NCBI GenBank assembly: GCA_036504215.1
Contig: DASXVO010000016.1
Span: forward strand, 250,001 to 314,000
Direction of reading: 5' to 3'
DNA from: Vicinamibacterales bacterium
Lineage (GTDB): Bacteria > Acidobacteriota > Vicinamibacteria > Vicinamibacterales > Fen-181
Length of the DNA stretch: 64,000 bases
Positions 7,352-16,055 of this stretch are shown here, piece after piece. Numbering within the stretch: position 1 is the first letter of the stretch; every line of letters begins with the position of its first letter. Under the pieces are notes generated by a model. It was not told the DNA's origin, did not search any database, and saw only the letters and a list, made by a program, of their open reading frames with translations. The position numbers were made by a program, and so were the translations under genes.

Positions 7352-9106
7352 ATGCCGACGATTTCAACACTCGCCATTCTCTCGATTGCCGTGCCGTGGC
7401 TCGGCGCCGTGGTCATCTGGCTGCTCCGCGACCGCGAGGCGTGGGTTCAGCACGCGCTGGCCGTGGCCTTCGCGCTCGCCGGCGCGGTGGCCGCCGTCGC
7501 GATGATCCCGTTGCGGACCGAGTCGAACGTGCTGGACTTCCCGCTCGGCGCGGCGTTCGGCCAGGTGACGTTTCTCCCCGACGGTCTGGCCGTCTTCCTC
7601 GCCGTCGTCGCGGCCGTCATCGGCAGCCTGGCGGTCATCTTCTCGGTCGACTACATGAAGGGCGAGAAGCAGCTCGCCCGCTATTACGCCTACGTGCTCT
7701 TCTTCATCGGCTCGATGGTGGGCCTGGTGCTCTCGAGCAATCTGCTGGTCGTGTTCGTCTTCTGGGAGATCACCGCGCTCTGTTCCTACGCGCTCATCTC
7801 GTTCTACAACGACGACCCGAAGGCCGTGGCTGCGGGCATCAAGGCGCTCATCATCACGCAGGTTGGCGGCATCGGTCTGCTGGCCGGCGCCTTGTTCCTC
7901 TTCGTCTATCAGGGAAGCTACGACGTGCCGACGTTCCTGGCGAACGCGGGCAAGATCCCGGCCAACGTCCTCGCCCTGATGGCCTTCGGATTCCTCGTGG
8001 CGGCGGCGGCGAAGTCGGCGCAGTTCCCGTTCCAGACCTGGCTGCCGGATGCGATGGAAGCCCCGACGCCGATCAGCGCGCTGATCCACGCCGCGACGAT
8101 GGTGAACGCGGGCGTGTATCTGCTGGCGCGCTTCTACCCGGCCTTCGAAGCGGTGCCGCACTGGAAGCTCGCGGTGCTGACCGTCGGCGCCGTCACGGCG
8201 CTGATGGCCGCGCTGATGGCGGTCGTCTCCAATGACCTGAAGCGGGTGCTCGCGTATTCGACCGTCAGCCAGCTCGGCTACATGGTTTACGCGATCGGTG
8301 CCGGCGGCCTGTTTGCGAGCCAGTTCCACCTGCTCAGCCACGCGGTCTTCAAGGCGTTGCTCTTCCTCTCGGCCGGCGCGATCATCCACGCCGCCGGCAC
8401 GCGCGACATGCGCGAGATGGGGGGCCTCGGCAGGCAGATGCCACTCGTCAGAATCGTGATGATCGTCGGCGGCCTGGCGCTCGCCGGCATCCCGATCCTG
8501 AACGGCTTCTGGAGCAAGGAACTGGTGCTCGAGGCCGGGCACGAGGGCGGGCCATATTGGGCCTGGCTGATCATGGTGTTCGGTGCCGGTCTCACCGCGC
8601 TCTACACGCTCCGGTTCATCACGATGGTGTTCTACGGCGAGCCGCGTGGAAAGGCCCACGTGCACGACGCCGGTCCCGCGATGAAGGTAGCGCTCGTGCC
8701 GCTCGCGCTCGGCACGCTCACGACCTGGCTCATCGCCGGCGAGTTCGGGGCGTTCCTGGGCAAGGCGGTCACGGGCGAGCGGCCGGTCGAATCGACCGCC
8801 GCGGTCCTGACGCAGGTCGCCACCGCGCCGCTCACGATGGTGGCCCTGGCCGTCGTCGCGCTGGGGTTGATCGCCTGGTGGCAACACGAGCGGCTGAGCG
8901 GCGTGGCGACGGCGCTCGGCGGCATCGGGACGATGGCGAGGAACAGCTTCGGGTTCGAGGCCATCAACCGGGGCGTCATTGCGGCAACGGAAGGCGCGGC
9001 CGAATCCCTGCGCGGCACGCAGAACGGCATCCTGAACTGGAACGTGATGGCGATCCTTGTCGGGCTGGTCGTCGTCCTGGCCATCCTGGCACTCGGAGGA
9101 GCCTAA
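7352..9106 (+). CDS. NuoL/MrpA-like antiporter subunit of hydrogenase complex
   Basis: A 584-residue, roughly 14-16-helix proton-conducting transporter (Proton_antipo_M family). Key ion-path residues are visible: Glu in the FWEITALCSY motif near residue 140, Lys in AKSAQFPFQTWLPDAMEAP near residue 220, and the following HAATMVNAGVYLLAR helix. It matches NuoL, MrpA and MbhH-type antiporter modules. The C-terminal segment (VMAILVGLVVVLAILAL) ends in a transmembrane helix. RBS GGAGG lies 7 bases before ATG 7352. It is one of two antiporter-like subunits in this operon. Confidence 0.9.
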   Translation: MPTISTLAILSIAVPWLGAVVIWLLRDREAWVQHALAVAFALAGAVAAVAMIPLRTESNVLDFPLGAAFGQVTFLPDGLAVFLAVVAAVIGSLAVIFSVDYMKGEKQLARYYAYVLFFIGSMVGLVLSSNLLVVFVFWEITALCSYALISFYNDDPKAVAAGIKALIITQVGGIGLLAGALFLFVYQGSYDVPTFLANAGKIPANVLALMAFGFLVAAAAKSAQFPFQTWLPDAMEAPTPISALIHAATMVNAGVYLLARFYPAFEAVPHWKLAVLTVGAVTALMAALMAVVSNDLKRVLAYSTVSQLGYMVYAIGAGGLFASQFHLLSHAVFKALLFLSAGAIIHAAGTRDMREMGGLGRQMPLVRIVMIVGGLALAGIPILNGFWSKELVLEAGHEGGPYWAWLIMVFGAGLTALYTLRFITMVFYGEPRGKAHVHDAGPAMKVALVPLALGTLTTWLIAGEFGAFLGKAVTGERPVESTAAVLTQVATAPLTMVALAVVALGLIAWWQHERLSGVATALGGIGTMARNSFGFEAINRGVIAATEGAAESLRGTQNGILNWNVMAILVGLVVVLAILALGGA

Positions 9107-9110
9107 GACC

Positions 9111-10637
9111 ATGAATCCGACTTTGGCGTTGACCTGGTTACTCGTCCTGCCCCTGGTGGCCTCGCCGATCATCTACCTGGCGGGTCGAATCAACGTGCGC
9201 CTGGGCGCGACGGCCGCCCCCGCGCGCTGGCTGTCGGCGCTGACGCTGGCCGCCGCGGGCATCCCGCTCTGGTATCTCGGTGAAGCGGTGCTCTCCGGCG
9301 GTCCGGTCGACATGGGCGTCGGGACGATCAGCCTTCGGATGGACGGTGTCGGCCTGCTGCTGGCGGGAACCGTCACCGTGCTCACCTTTCTCGTGTCAAT
9401 CTTCTCGATCCCCTACATGGCGGGCGAAGAGGGCGAGGAGAAGTACTACGCGCTGCTCGTGGCGATGGCCGGCGCGATGGTCGGTCTCGGCTGCGCGAAC
9501 GACCTCTTCAACCTGTGGGTCTGGTTCGAGGTGATGACGGTCACGTCGTTCCTTCTGGTGGCGTTCTATCGCCAACAGCGCGGGGCGCTCGAGGCCGGCG
9601 TCAAGTATCTCGTGCAGTCGGCGGTCGGCTCGGCGCTGGTGCTGATCGGCATCGCGTTCGTGTTCGCTCAGACGGGCACGCTCAACCTGCAGCAGGTCCT
9701 GGCGGCCTCGACGCACTCGACGCCACAGATGCTGGCGGCCGGCGCGCTGTTCCTCATCGGCTTCGGCGTGAAGACGGCGATGGTGCCACTGCACACCTGG
9801 CTGCCGGACGCCCACTCACAGGCCCCGAGCGGCATCAGCGCGATGCTGTCGGGCGTCGTGATCGAAGCGGGCCTCATCGCCATGCTCCGCGCGCTCGGGT
9901 GCCTGGCGCCCGTGAGCAGCACCTGGGGCGCGTTCATCCTGGCGTTCGGCGCGTTGAACATGGTTGTCGGCAACCTGATGGCGCTGCGGCAGACGCAGGT
10001 CAAGCGGATGTTCGCCTACTCGAGCGTCAGCCACATGGGCTACATGCTCATCGGATTCGGCGTGGCGGTCGGTTACGGGATTGCGAACGGCGCGGCCGGC
10101 GGGTTCTTCCACCTCTTCAATCACGCGCTGATGAAGGGCCTGGCCTTCATGGCGGCCGGCGCGCTGCTCTATTCGCTGCACGTGGCGCGGGGCAGCCATG
10201 ATTCGCTGACACTCGACGATTTGAACGGTGCCGCGAACCGCTACCCGATCACGGCCCTCGCGCTCAGCGTGGCGGTGCTCGCCCTCGGCGGCCTGCCGCC
10301 GCTCTCAGGTTTCATGTCGAAGTGGCAGATCTTCGTCGCGGGTTTCGAGACGCGGAACGCGGGCGTGGAGGCACTGGTCATCTTCGCGGCGCTCAACAGC
10401 GTGCTGTCGCTGGCGTACTATGCACCGCTCGTCAACCGGATGTACCGGCACGAACCGTCGCCAACGGTTGCAGCCGGCCATAACGTGAGCTTCCTGATGG
10501 CCGCGCCGCTGGTGGTGCTGACGCTGGCGGTGATCGTACTGGGATTCTGGCCGGGCCTCATGGACTTCATCACGCACCCGGCGGCCGTGCATTTCGTGTC
10601 CATCTTCAGCGGCGGTCCGGCGCTAGCACAGTTCTAG
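9111..10637 (+). CDS. NuoM/MrpD-like antiporter subunit of hydrogenase complex
   Basis: A 508-residue member of the proton-conducting transporter family, about 14 helices. It shows LWVWFEVMTVTSFLLVAFYR (ion-path Glu near residue 140), GVKTAMVPLHTWLPDAHSQA (Lys near residue 223) and SVSHMGYMLIGF. It is closest in type to NuoM/NuoN/MrpD. With the NuoL-like subunit at 7352 it gives two potential ion channels. RBS GGAGGAG precedes ATG 9111, which sits 4 bases after the previous stop. Confidence 0.9.
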   Translation: MNPTLALTWLLVLPLVASPIIYLAGRINVRLGATAAPARWLSALTLAAAGIPLWYLGEAVLSGGPVDMGVGTISLRMDGVGLLLAGTVTVLTFLVSIFSIPYMAGEEGEEKYYALLVAMAGAMVGLGCANDLFNLWVWFEVMTVTSFLLVAFYRQQRGALEAGVKYLVQSAVGSALVLIGIAFVFAQTGTLNLQQVLAASTHSTPQMLAAGALFLIGFGVKTAMVPLHTWLPDAHSQAPSGISAMLSGVVIEAGLIAMLRALGCLAPVSSTWGAFILAFGALNMVVGNLMALRQTQVKRMFAYSSVSHMGYMLIGFGVAVGYGIANGAAGGFFHLFNHALMKGLAFMAAGALLYSLHVARGSHDSLTLDDLNGAANRYPITALALSVAVLALGGLPPLSGFMSKWQIFVAGFETRNAGVEALVIFAALNSVLSLAYYAPLVNRMYRHEPSPTVAAGHNVSFLMAAPLVVLTLAVIVLGFWPGLMDFITHPAAVHFVSIFSGGPALAQF

Positions 10638-10670
10638 GCTCCGGGCCCGGAGCCTTCTTGCGAGGTATCT

Positions 10671-10982
10671 ATGAATTGGCTCTTGTCGCCTCCGGTTGCG
10701 TTTCTCGCGTATATCCCGCTGGTGCTCGTGATCGTCGGGGTCGGCCGCCTGTTGGCCGGCCCCGCGAACACCAGCGCCATGAAGTCGAGTGTCTATGGCA
10801 GTGGCGAGGCATCGCCCACGTTCGAGGCGGCCCCGGGCTACCAGCCGTTCTTCCTGATCGCGCTGTTCTTCGCCGTCGTGCACCTGGCGATGCTGGTGCT
10901 CGGCGTCGGCAGTCTGCCGGCGCCGGCGGGCATCTACCTCATCGGGCTCTTCATCGCCCTCGTGGCGCTCATTCTCGGATAG
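10671..10982 (+). CDS. NuoA-like (ND3) membrane subunit
   Basis: A 103-residue protein with three transmembrane segments. The first loop (YGSGEASPTF) takes the place of the YECG-type loop of NuoA, and PFFLIALFFAVVHLAMLVLG matches the second ND3 helix. A NuoA-like subunit next to an [NiFe]-hydrogenase is less common than the other subunits; in complex I, NuoA with NuoH and NuoK lines the coupling site near the quinone cavity. The gene is 33 bases after the NuoM-like gene and 10 bases before the small-subunit gene. Confidence 0.78.
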   Translation: MNWLLSPPVAFLAYIPLVLVIVGVGRLLAGPANTSAMKSSVYGSGEASPTFEAAPGYQPFFLIALFFAVVHLAMLVLGVGSLPAPAGIYLIGLFIALVALILG

Positions 10983-10992
10983 GAGCGTAGGT

Positions 10993-11481
10993 ATGGCAAA
11001 CCAGTCGCTGCTCCAGGCCATCATGAATCCCCTGCGGACCTGGGCGCGCGTGAATTCGCCGTGGGCCATTCACTTCAACAGCGGCTCGTGCAACGGGTGC
11101 GACATCGAGATCCTCGCCACGCTCACGCCGCGTTACGACATCGAGCGGTTCGGCATCAAGCTCCAGGGCAGCCCGCGGCACGCGGACGTTCTCATCTGCA
11201 CCGGTCCAGTCACACGCCAGGCGAAGGACCGCCTGGTGCGGGTCTACGAGCAGATGCCCGACCCGAAATTCGTCGTGGCCGTCGGGTCGTGCGGCATCTC
11301 CGGCGGGGCCTTCCAGGGCTGCTACAACATCGTCGGCAGCCTCGCGGATGTCATTCCCGTCAGTGCCTTCGTCCCGGGATGTCCGCCGCGTCCCGAAGCC
11401 ATCATCTATGGCGTCGTCGCGCTGCTGAACAGCCTGAAGCAACCTGCGCCGGCCGCCGCCAGCGCTGAAGCCGTGGCGTGA
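10993..11481 (+). CDS. Group 4 [NiFe]-hydrogenase small subunit (NuoB-like)
   Basis: A 162-residue electron-transfer subunit. Cys33 and Cys36 (GSCNGCDIEI), Cys100 (AVGSCGISGG) and Cys130 (VPGCPPRPE) form the proximal 4Fe-4S site shared by NuoB, EchC and MbhJ. The SCNGCD spelling is that of hydrogenases rather than of complex I. It passes electrons between the [NiFe] site of the large subunit at 12125 and the ferredoxin-type subunit at 14267. RBS GGAG lies before ATG 10993. Confidence 0.92.
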   Translation: MANQSLLQAIMNPLRTWARVNSPWAIHFNSGSCNGCDIEILATLTPRYDIERFGIKLQGSPRHADVLICTGPVTRQAKDRLVRVYEQMPDPKFVVAVGSCGISGGAFQGCYNIVGSLADVIPVSAFVPGCPPRPEAIIYGVVALLNSLKQPAPAAASAEAVA

Positions 11482-11491
11482 GGAGACTGGA

Positions 11492-12007
11492 ATGGACACC
11501 GCACAGACATTGACCACGGCACAGACCCTGTTGCAGCCCGTCACGGTGGGAGCGCCGAAGATCGAAGGCCACCGCCTGGATATCCCGGTGAAACGGGAGG
11601 ACCTCCTGCGCGCCGTCAAGATCCTGGTTGACGCGCACTGGGGCTACCTGTCGGCCATCACGGGCCTCGACCTTCCCTGGCCGAAGCCGAAGCCGGGAAT
11701 CAAGCCGGCGGAGCCCGCGCCCGAGGCCGGACCGCTCGAGGACGAGCTCGAGGCGCTGTACCACTTTGCGAGCGGCGCGGCCGTCGCGACCATCCGCGTG
11801 CGCGTGCCGTATCACGACACCCGCATCCCGAGCATCTGCCCGATCATTCCGTCGGCCACGCTCTACGAGCGCGAGTTGCAGGAGATGCTCGGGTTCATCG
11901 TCGAGGGCACGCCGGTGCCCGACAAGCTGTTGCTGCCCGACGATTGGCCGGCGGGGCTGTACCCGCTGCGGAAGTCGTTCACCGGGGCCGAGCTGGCCGG
12001 CAAGTAG
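11492..12007 (+). CDS. NuoC-like hydrogenase subunit
   Basis: A 171-residue soluble subunit of the NuoC/EchD/MbhK family. Visible marks are WGYLSAITGLD near residue 50, ALYHF, and ERELQEMLGFIVEGTP near residue 127 followed by LLLPDDWPAG, the usual NuoC C-terminal pattern. A Pro/Lys/Glu-rich insert (residues about 63-85) separates the two halves and would be a surface loop. In these complexes NuoC supports assembly of the small and large subunits. It lies 10 bases after the small-subunit gene and 117 bases before the large-subunit gene; that gap holds only an RBS (CGGAGG). Confidence 0.87.
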   Translation: MDTAQTLTTAQTLLQPVTVGAPKIEGHRLDIPVKREDLLRAVKILVDAHWGYLSAITGLDLPWPKPKPGIKPAEPAPEAGPLEDELEALYHFASGAAVATIRVRVPYHDTRIPSICPIIPSATLYERELQEMLGFIVEGTPVPDKLLLPDDWPAGLYPLRKSFTGAELAGK

Positions 12008-12124
12008 CACGGACAGCCCGCGCGGGGAACCAACAGGCCGCGGGAAGACACCGGCCTGAACGAAGGGCGGCAAACGAAGATCGGAGAACGTGGGGCCAGG
12101 CTTGCGCCTCGCCCGGAGGATACG

Positions 12125-13309
12125 ATGGACACGCAGCAGGAACTCCGCAAGAAATTCGTGGTGCCGATCGGGCCGCAGCATCCGGCCCTGAAGGAACCCG
12201 GGCACTTCGAGATCACGGTGGACGGCGAGATCGTGACCGCTGCCTCGGCCCGGCTCGGCTACGTGCACCGCGGCATCGAGAAGGGCGTCGAGAAGGGCAA
12301 CTGGGCGCAGGGCATGTACATGCTGGAGCGGATCTGCGGGATCTGCTCGCACGTGCACGCCACCGCCTACGCGCTCGGCGTCGAGGCGTTGGCCGGCGTC
12401 CAGGCGCCTCCTCGGGCGCAGGCCATCCGTGTCCTGGTCGCCGAACTGGAGCGCGTCCACAGCCACTTCCTGTGGCTTGGCGTCGCGGCGCACGAGGGGG
12501 GGTTCGACACGCTGTTCATGTACTCGTGGCGCGACCGCGAGCTCATCATGGACGTCCTCGAGGGCCTGACCGGCAATCGCGTCAACTACTCCTGCAACGT
12601 CCTGGGCGGCGTGAAGTTCGACGTGGACGAGACGCAGGCGGACGCGATCAGGAAGGCCATCGACTTCCTCGAGCCGCGCACGCACCACTACCTGAAGGTC
12701 GTGACGACCGACGAGACGCTGATCGGCCGCACCCGCGGCGTCGGGAGGCTGAACCAGGAACAGGCCGATGCCCTCGGGGCCGTGGGCCCGACGGCGCGCG
12801 CCTCCGGCGTGCCGCGCGACATCCGCGTCGACGCGCCCTACGCCGCCTACCCGGATTTCCCGGTCAAGACGATTACCGCCACGGCCGGCGACCTCGAGGC
12901 CAAGTTCGTCTGCCGCCTCCAGGAGCTCTTCGAGAGCTACCGCGTCATCCGCGAGATCCTCGACAAGCTGCCTCCCGGCGACCTCACCGTGAAGGTGAAG
13001 CCGCGCGTGCCGGCGGGCGAGACGATCAGCCGCGTCGAAGCGCCCCGCGGTGAACTGTTCTACTACCTGAAGAGCTCGGGCGGGCCGAATCCGGACCGTG
13101 TGAAGGTACGGACCCCGAGCCTGTGCAACTGGGGCACGGTGCTCGTGACCGCGCCCGGCCACAAGCTGGCCGACGTCCCGATGCTCATTGCCGGTATCGA
13201 CCCGTGCTTCTCCTGCAACGACCGCCTCGTCACCATCCATCGTCGCGCGGACGCGGAAACGTGGACGTGGGCCCGGCTGCGCCAATACGGAATCGAGTAC
13301 TACCGATGA
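12125..13309 (+). CDS. Group 4 [NiFe]-hydrogenase large (catalytic) subunit
   Basis: A 394-residue NuoD/HycE/EchE-type protein that keeps both nickel-binding motifs: RICGIC (Cys71, Cys74, followed by His78) and DPCFSC (Cys361, Cys364). Complex I NuoD lacks these Cys, so this is a hydrogenase that makes or uses H2. After Arg367 come 27 further residues; this tail fits removal by the maturation protease encoded at 14728 (cleavage after the Arg, as in HycE, is inferred). The stop overlaps the NuoH-like start (ATGA at 13306-13309). RBS CGGAGG lies ahead of ATG 12125. Confidence 0.94.
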   Translation: MDTQQELRKKFVVPIGPQHPALKEPGHFEITVDGEIVTAASARLGYVHRGIEKGVEKGNWAQGMYMLERICGICSHVHATAYALGVEALAGVQAPPRAQAIRVLVAELERVHSHFLWLGVAAHEGGFDTLFMYSWRDRELIMDVLEGLTGNRVNYSCNVLGGVKFDVDETQADAIRKAIDFLEPRTHHYLKVVTTDETLIGRTRGVGRLNQEQADALGAVGPTARASGVPRDIRVDAPYAAYPDFPVKTITATAGDLEAKFVCRLQELFESYRVIREILDKLPPGDLTVKVKPRVPAGETISRVEAPRGELFYYLKSSGGPNPDRVKVRTPSLCNWGTVLVTAPGHKLADVPMLIAGIDPCFSCNDRLVTIHRRADAETWTWARLRQYGIEYYR

Positions 13310-14223
13310 CCAACAACCTGCCACCACTCGTCGCGCTGTTGATTCTGCCCGGCGGCCTGTTCCTGCTGTCGGTGAGTACGGTGTACGAATGGGCCGACCG
13401 CAAGCTGGTCGCCCGGTTCCAGAACCGAATCGGCCCACGCTGGTTCCAGCCCGTCGCCGACATCGTCAAGCTCCTCGCGAAGGAGGAGATCGTCCCGGAC
13501 GGCTCGAATCGCGTGCTGTTTCACGGACTGCCGGTCGTGGCGCTCATCGGCACGCTCACTGCCGGGCTCTACGTACCGATGGCGGGGTTGGCACCATCGT
13601 ACAGCTTCACGGGAGACCTGATCGTCACGCTCTACCTGCTGAGCCTGATGACGTTGTGCATGGGGCTGGCCGGCGCCAATACCATCGACCGCTTCTCGCT
13701 CGTCGGCGCCACGCGCGCGCTGACGCAGCTGTTCTCGTACGAGGCGCCGTTCCTGCTCGCGCTGCTCGGCCCGGCGATCGTCGCCAATACCTGGCAGATC
13801 AGCGAGGTCAACACCTACGCGGCCAAGCACTGGTGGTTCGTCCTCACGCAGCCGGTGGGCTTCATCGTGGCGATCATTGGCCTGATGGGCAAACTGGAAC
13901 TGCCGCCGTTCGATTCTCCCGAGGCCGAAACCGAGATCGTCGCCGGCCCGATGACGGAGTACAGCGGCCGCGGGTGGGGCCTCTTCCGTCTCGGCCGCGA
14001 TGTCGAGTTGTTCGTCGGTCTGACATTACTCGCGGCGTTCTACCTTGGCGGGATCGCCAATCCGATCGAGTTCATCGTGAAGACGGGCGTGCTGCTGCTC
14101 GTCACCGCCGGTCTGCAGTCGCTGTTCTGCCGCTTGAGGATCGACCAGACGGTCGGCCTCTGGTGGCGCGTCGGCGTGCTGCTCGCACTCGCGCAATTGC
14201 TCGTGCTCGTGTTCATCCGATAG
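13306..14223 (+). CDS. NuoH-like membrane subunit (EchB/MbhM type)
   Basis: A 305-residue protein with about eight transmembrane helices that anchors the hydrogenase arm to the membrane. NuoH family marks are ADRKLVARFQNRIGPRWFQP near residue 28, the AKEEIVP loop, and KLELPPFDSPEAETEIVAGP near residue 198 with its acidic cluster, followed by TEYSGRGWGLF. In complex I this subunit forms much of the quinone cavity and the ion-coupling channel. The start overlaps the large-subunit stop, so translation is coupled. Confidence 0.91.
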   Translation: MTNNLPPLVALLILPGGLFLLSVSTVYEWADRKLVARFQNRIGPRWFQPVADIVKLLAKEEIVPDGSNRVLFHGLPVVALIGTLTAGLYVPMAGLAPSYSFTGDLIVTLYLLSLMTLCMGLAGANTIDRFSLVGATRALTQLFSYEAPFLLALLGPAIVANTWQISEVNTYAAKHWWFVLTQPVGFIVAIIGLMGKLELPPFDSPEAETEIVAGPMTEYSGRGWGLFRLGRDVELFVGLTLLAAFYLGGIANPIEFIVKTGVLLLVTAGLQSLFCRLRIDQTVGLWWRVGVLLALAQLLVLVFIR

Positions 14224-14266
14224 GACCTGTTCGTAGCGCAAGTCTCGTGGCTTGCGAGGAGCGGAT

Positions 14267-14713
14267 ATGAGAATCGGCGCAATGCTTGGTGACATCTCGC
14301 GGTCGCTGTTCAAGCGCCCGATCACGGAGCGGTACCCGTTCGAACGGAAACCGACTCCCGAACGCCTGCGGGGCCACCTGATGTTCGATCCCTCGAAGTG
14401 CACGGGCTGCAAGATCTGCGTGCGCGACTGCCCGGCGCTCGGGATCGAGTTGATGGTGGTGGACAAGGTCAACAAGCGCTTCGTGATGCGCTTCCACACC
14501 GACCGCTGCACCTACTGCGCGCAGTGCGTGGTGAGCTGCAACTTCGACGCGCTCGGCATGTCGCACGAGAACTGGGAACTGGCGGCCCTCAGCAAGGAGG
14601 CGTTCGAGGTATCACTCGGCCGCGAAGAGGACATCCAGGCGCTGCTGAACCAGGTGTCCTGCGCCCCGACGACGCCGGCGAAGCCGCCGACCCCGCTCCC
14701 CTCTCCGGCGTGA
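14267..14713 (+). CDS. NuoI-like 2x[4Fe-4S] ferredoxin subunit
   Basis: A 148-residue electron-transfer subunit with two complete motifs, CTGCKICVRDCP (near residue 46) and CTYCAQCVVSCN (near residue 84). It matches NuoI, EchF and MbhN and is the expected docking point for soluble ferredoxin. ATG 14267 is chosen because of GAGGAG just upstream; a TTG at 14252 and an ATG at 14282 are in frame. The stop overlaps a GTG at 14710 that is an alternative start for the protease gene. Confidence 0.9.
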   Translation: MRIGAMLGDISRSLFKRPITERYPFERKPTPERLRGHLMFDPSKCTGCKICVRDCPALGIELMVVDKVNKRFVMRFHTDRCTYCAQCVVSCNFDALGMSHENWELAALSKEAFEVSLGREEDIQALLNQVSCAPTTPAKPPTPLPSPA

Positions 14714-14727
14714 GCGTTCGGACCGGC

Positions 14728-15222
14728 ATGTCCCTCGCTCTCCCAACTCCCCGCCCCGCGCGCGTCGCCATCCTCGGCGTCGGCAACGACATGAATGGCG
14801 ATGATGGCGCAGGGGTCTCGGTCGTGCGGGAACTGGCTGCGCGGATGCCGGCAACGCCGGGCGTGCTGCTGATCGACGGCGGGACCGCCCCCGAGAACTT
14901 CACCGGCCCGATCCGCCGGTTTCGCCCCGACCTCGTCATCGAGATCGACGCTGCCGACCAGGGAGAACCTCCGGGAACGGTCGCGTGGATTGACTGGCGG
15001 GAGGCCGATGGCATGAGCGCCTCGACGCACACGCTGCCGCCATCGGTGCTCGCCAACTATCTGTCATCTGAACTCGGCTGCCGGGTCGCCCTCGTCGGCA
15101 TCCAGCCCGAAGGCCTCGAAATGGGCACCCCGCTCTCACCCACCGTGGCTTCCGCCGTTCGCGACCTGGCGGACGCCCTCAGCGGCTGGTTCGCCGATCG
15201 CACTCAGGGCATCGCCGAGTGA
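14728..15222 (+). CDS. [NiFe]-hydrogenase maturation protease (HycI/HybD type)
   Basis: A 164-residue endopeptidase that trims the C-terminus of the large subunit after nickel insertion. GVGNDMNGDDGAGV near residue 16 carries the metal-sensing Asp of the family; IEIDAAD (near residue 72) and the SASTHTLPPS and GIQPEGLEMG segments are also typical. GTG 14710, which overlaps the previous stop, could add six residues. The gene being last in the operon and the C-terminal tail on the large subunit support each other. hypA-F genes are not in the window. Confidence 0.9.
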   Translation: MSLALPTPRPARVAILGVGNDMNGDDGAGVSVVRELAARMPATPGVLLIDGGTAPENFTGPIRRFRPDLVIEIDAADQGEPPGTVAWIDWREADGMSASTHTLPPSVLANYLSSELGCRVALVGIQPEGLEMGTPLSPTVASAVRDLADALSGWFADRTQGIAE

Positions 15223-15232
15223 CGAGTCCACG

Positions 15233-16027
15233 TCAGATCTGCGAGTAGTCGGTCGGGCGCAAGAACACGACCGTCGTCGCGGATACGACATTCGCAAAGG
15301 ACGGGTCCGCGCTGAGCTGCTTCCACCCGGAGTCGCTCCTGAAAGCCTCCCAGGTCTTCTCGCGGGCCGGCATGTCTGCGTGGACGGTCAGGTAGACCAG
15401 GTTTGGCTGCCGCGGGCCGGCCAGCATCTGCCCGAAGAACACCGGTCGCAGGCCGACCCGGTCGAAGATGGCGATTTCGCCGCCCTCGTTGAACATCTCG
15501 ATCTTCTTCAGCGCCGCCGTCTCGCTGTGGCTCTCGTAGATGCGCAACTCGAAGATGCGCGGCTTGGCGGCCGACGTCTCGGCCGGAACGCGGAGTCGGG
15601 GCACGTTCCTGAAAGCGCGGAGCAGCCAGCTCTCGTACCGGGTGTAGGCAGGGTTGTCGATCGACGCGCCCAGATAGCCGGCCGCCGCCTTCCGGTATTC
15701 GGCGTCTCCCAATAGCCTGGCGGGCGCCGCCTGGTATGCCTCCAGGTCGGGATGGGGAATCAGCACGTAGAGCAACAGTGCATTCGCCCCGGACAACACC
15801 CCGAACACGCCCACCGGCTTGATGCCGATCCGGTTCCACGCCGGTATCGCGGCCTTCGACAGGTAATCGTTGAGAACCGCCTTGCGACTGCCTGTCGGCA
15901 TCTCGTAGATGCGAAGTTCGTAGAGCTCCCGCGGCGTCTCCGGGACGACGCTCTCCAAGCCGGACCAGCCTGACAGGGCAGCGGCCCCGGTGAGAGAGGA
16001 CGTCTTGAGGAATTCCCGTCGTTGCAT
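15233..16027 (-). CDS. Tat-exported NIPSNAP family protein
   Basis: A 264-residue protein with a Tat signal (QRREFLKTSSLTGAAALSG) and two NIPSNAP-type ferredoxin-like repeats, each opened by a YELRIYE or FELRIYE strand (near residues 36 and 148). NIPSNAP proteins are dimeric alpha/beta-barrel folds; exported bacterial members have no settled function. ATG 16027 has AGGAGG at good spacing. The gene converges on the hydrogenase protease gene with only 10 bases between the stops and lies downstream of the MFS gene on the same strand. Confidence 0.85.
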   Translation of the reverse strand: MQRREFLKTSSLTGAAALSGWSGLESVVPETPRELYELRIYEMPTGSRKAVLNDYLSKAAIPAWNRIGIKPVGVFGVLSGANALLLYVLIPHPDLEAYQAAPARLLGDAEYRKAAAGYLGASIDNPAYTRYESWLLRAFRNVPRLRVPAETSAAKPRIFELRIYESHSETAALKKIEMFNEGGEIAIFDRVGLRPVFFGQMLAGPRQPNLVYLTVHADMPAREKTWEAFRSDSGWKQLSADPSFANVVSATTVVFLRPTDYSQI

Positions 16028-16055
16028 GATCTCCTCCTGAAAACCCCACCCGCGT

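Noticed and set aside
7364-9172. 602-residue minus-strand frame opposite the NuoL-like gene
   Set aside because: Its composition is His/Arg/Asp/Glu-rich without family motifs; it is the antisense shadow of a GC-rich membrane gene.
6548-14713. A complex I (nuo) operon
   Set aside because: The NuoD-like subunit keeps both nickel CxxC motifs, the NuoB-like subunit has a hydrogenase-type SCNGCD motif, there is no NuoE/F/G, and a hydrogenase maturation protease ends the operon.
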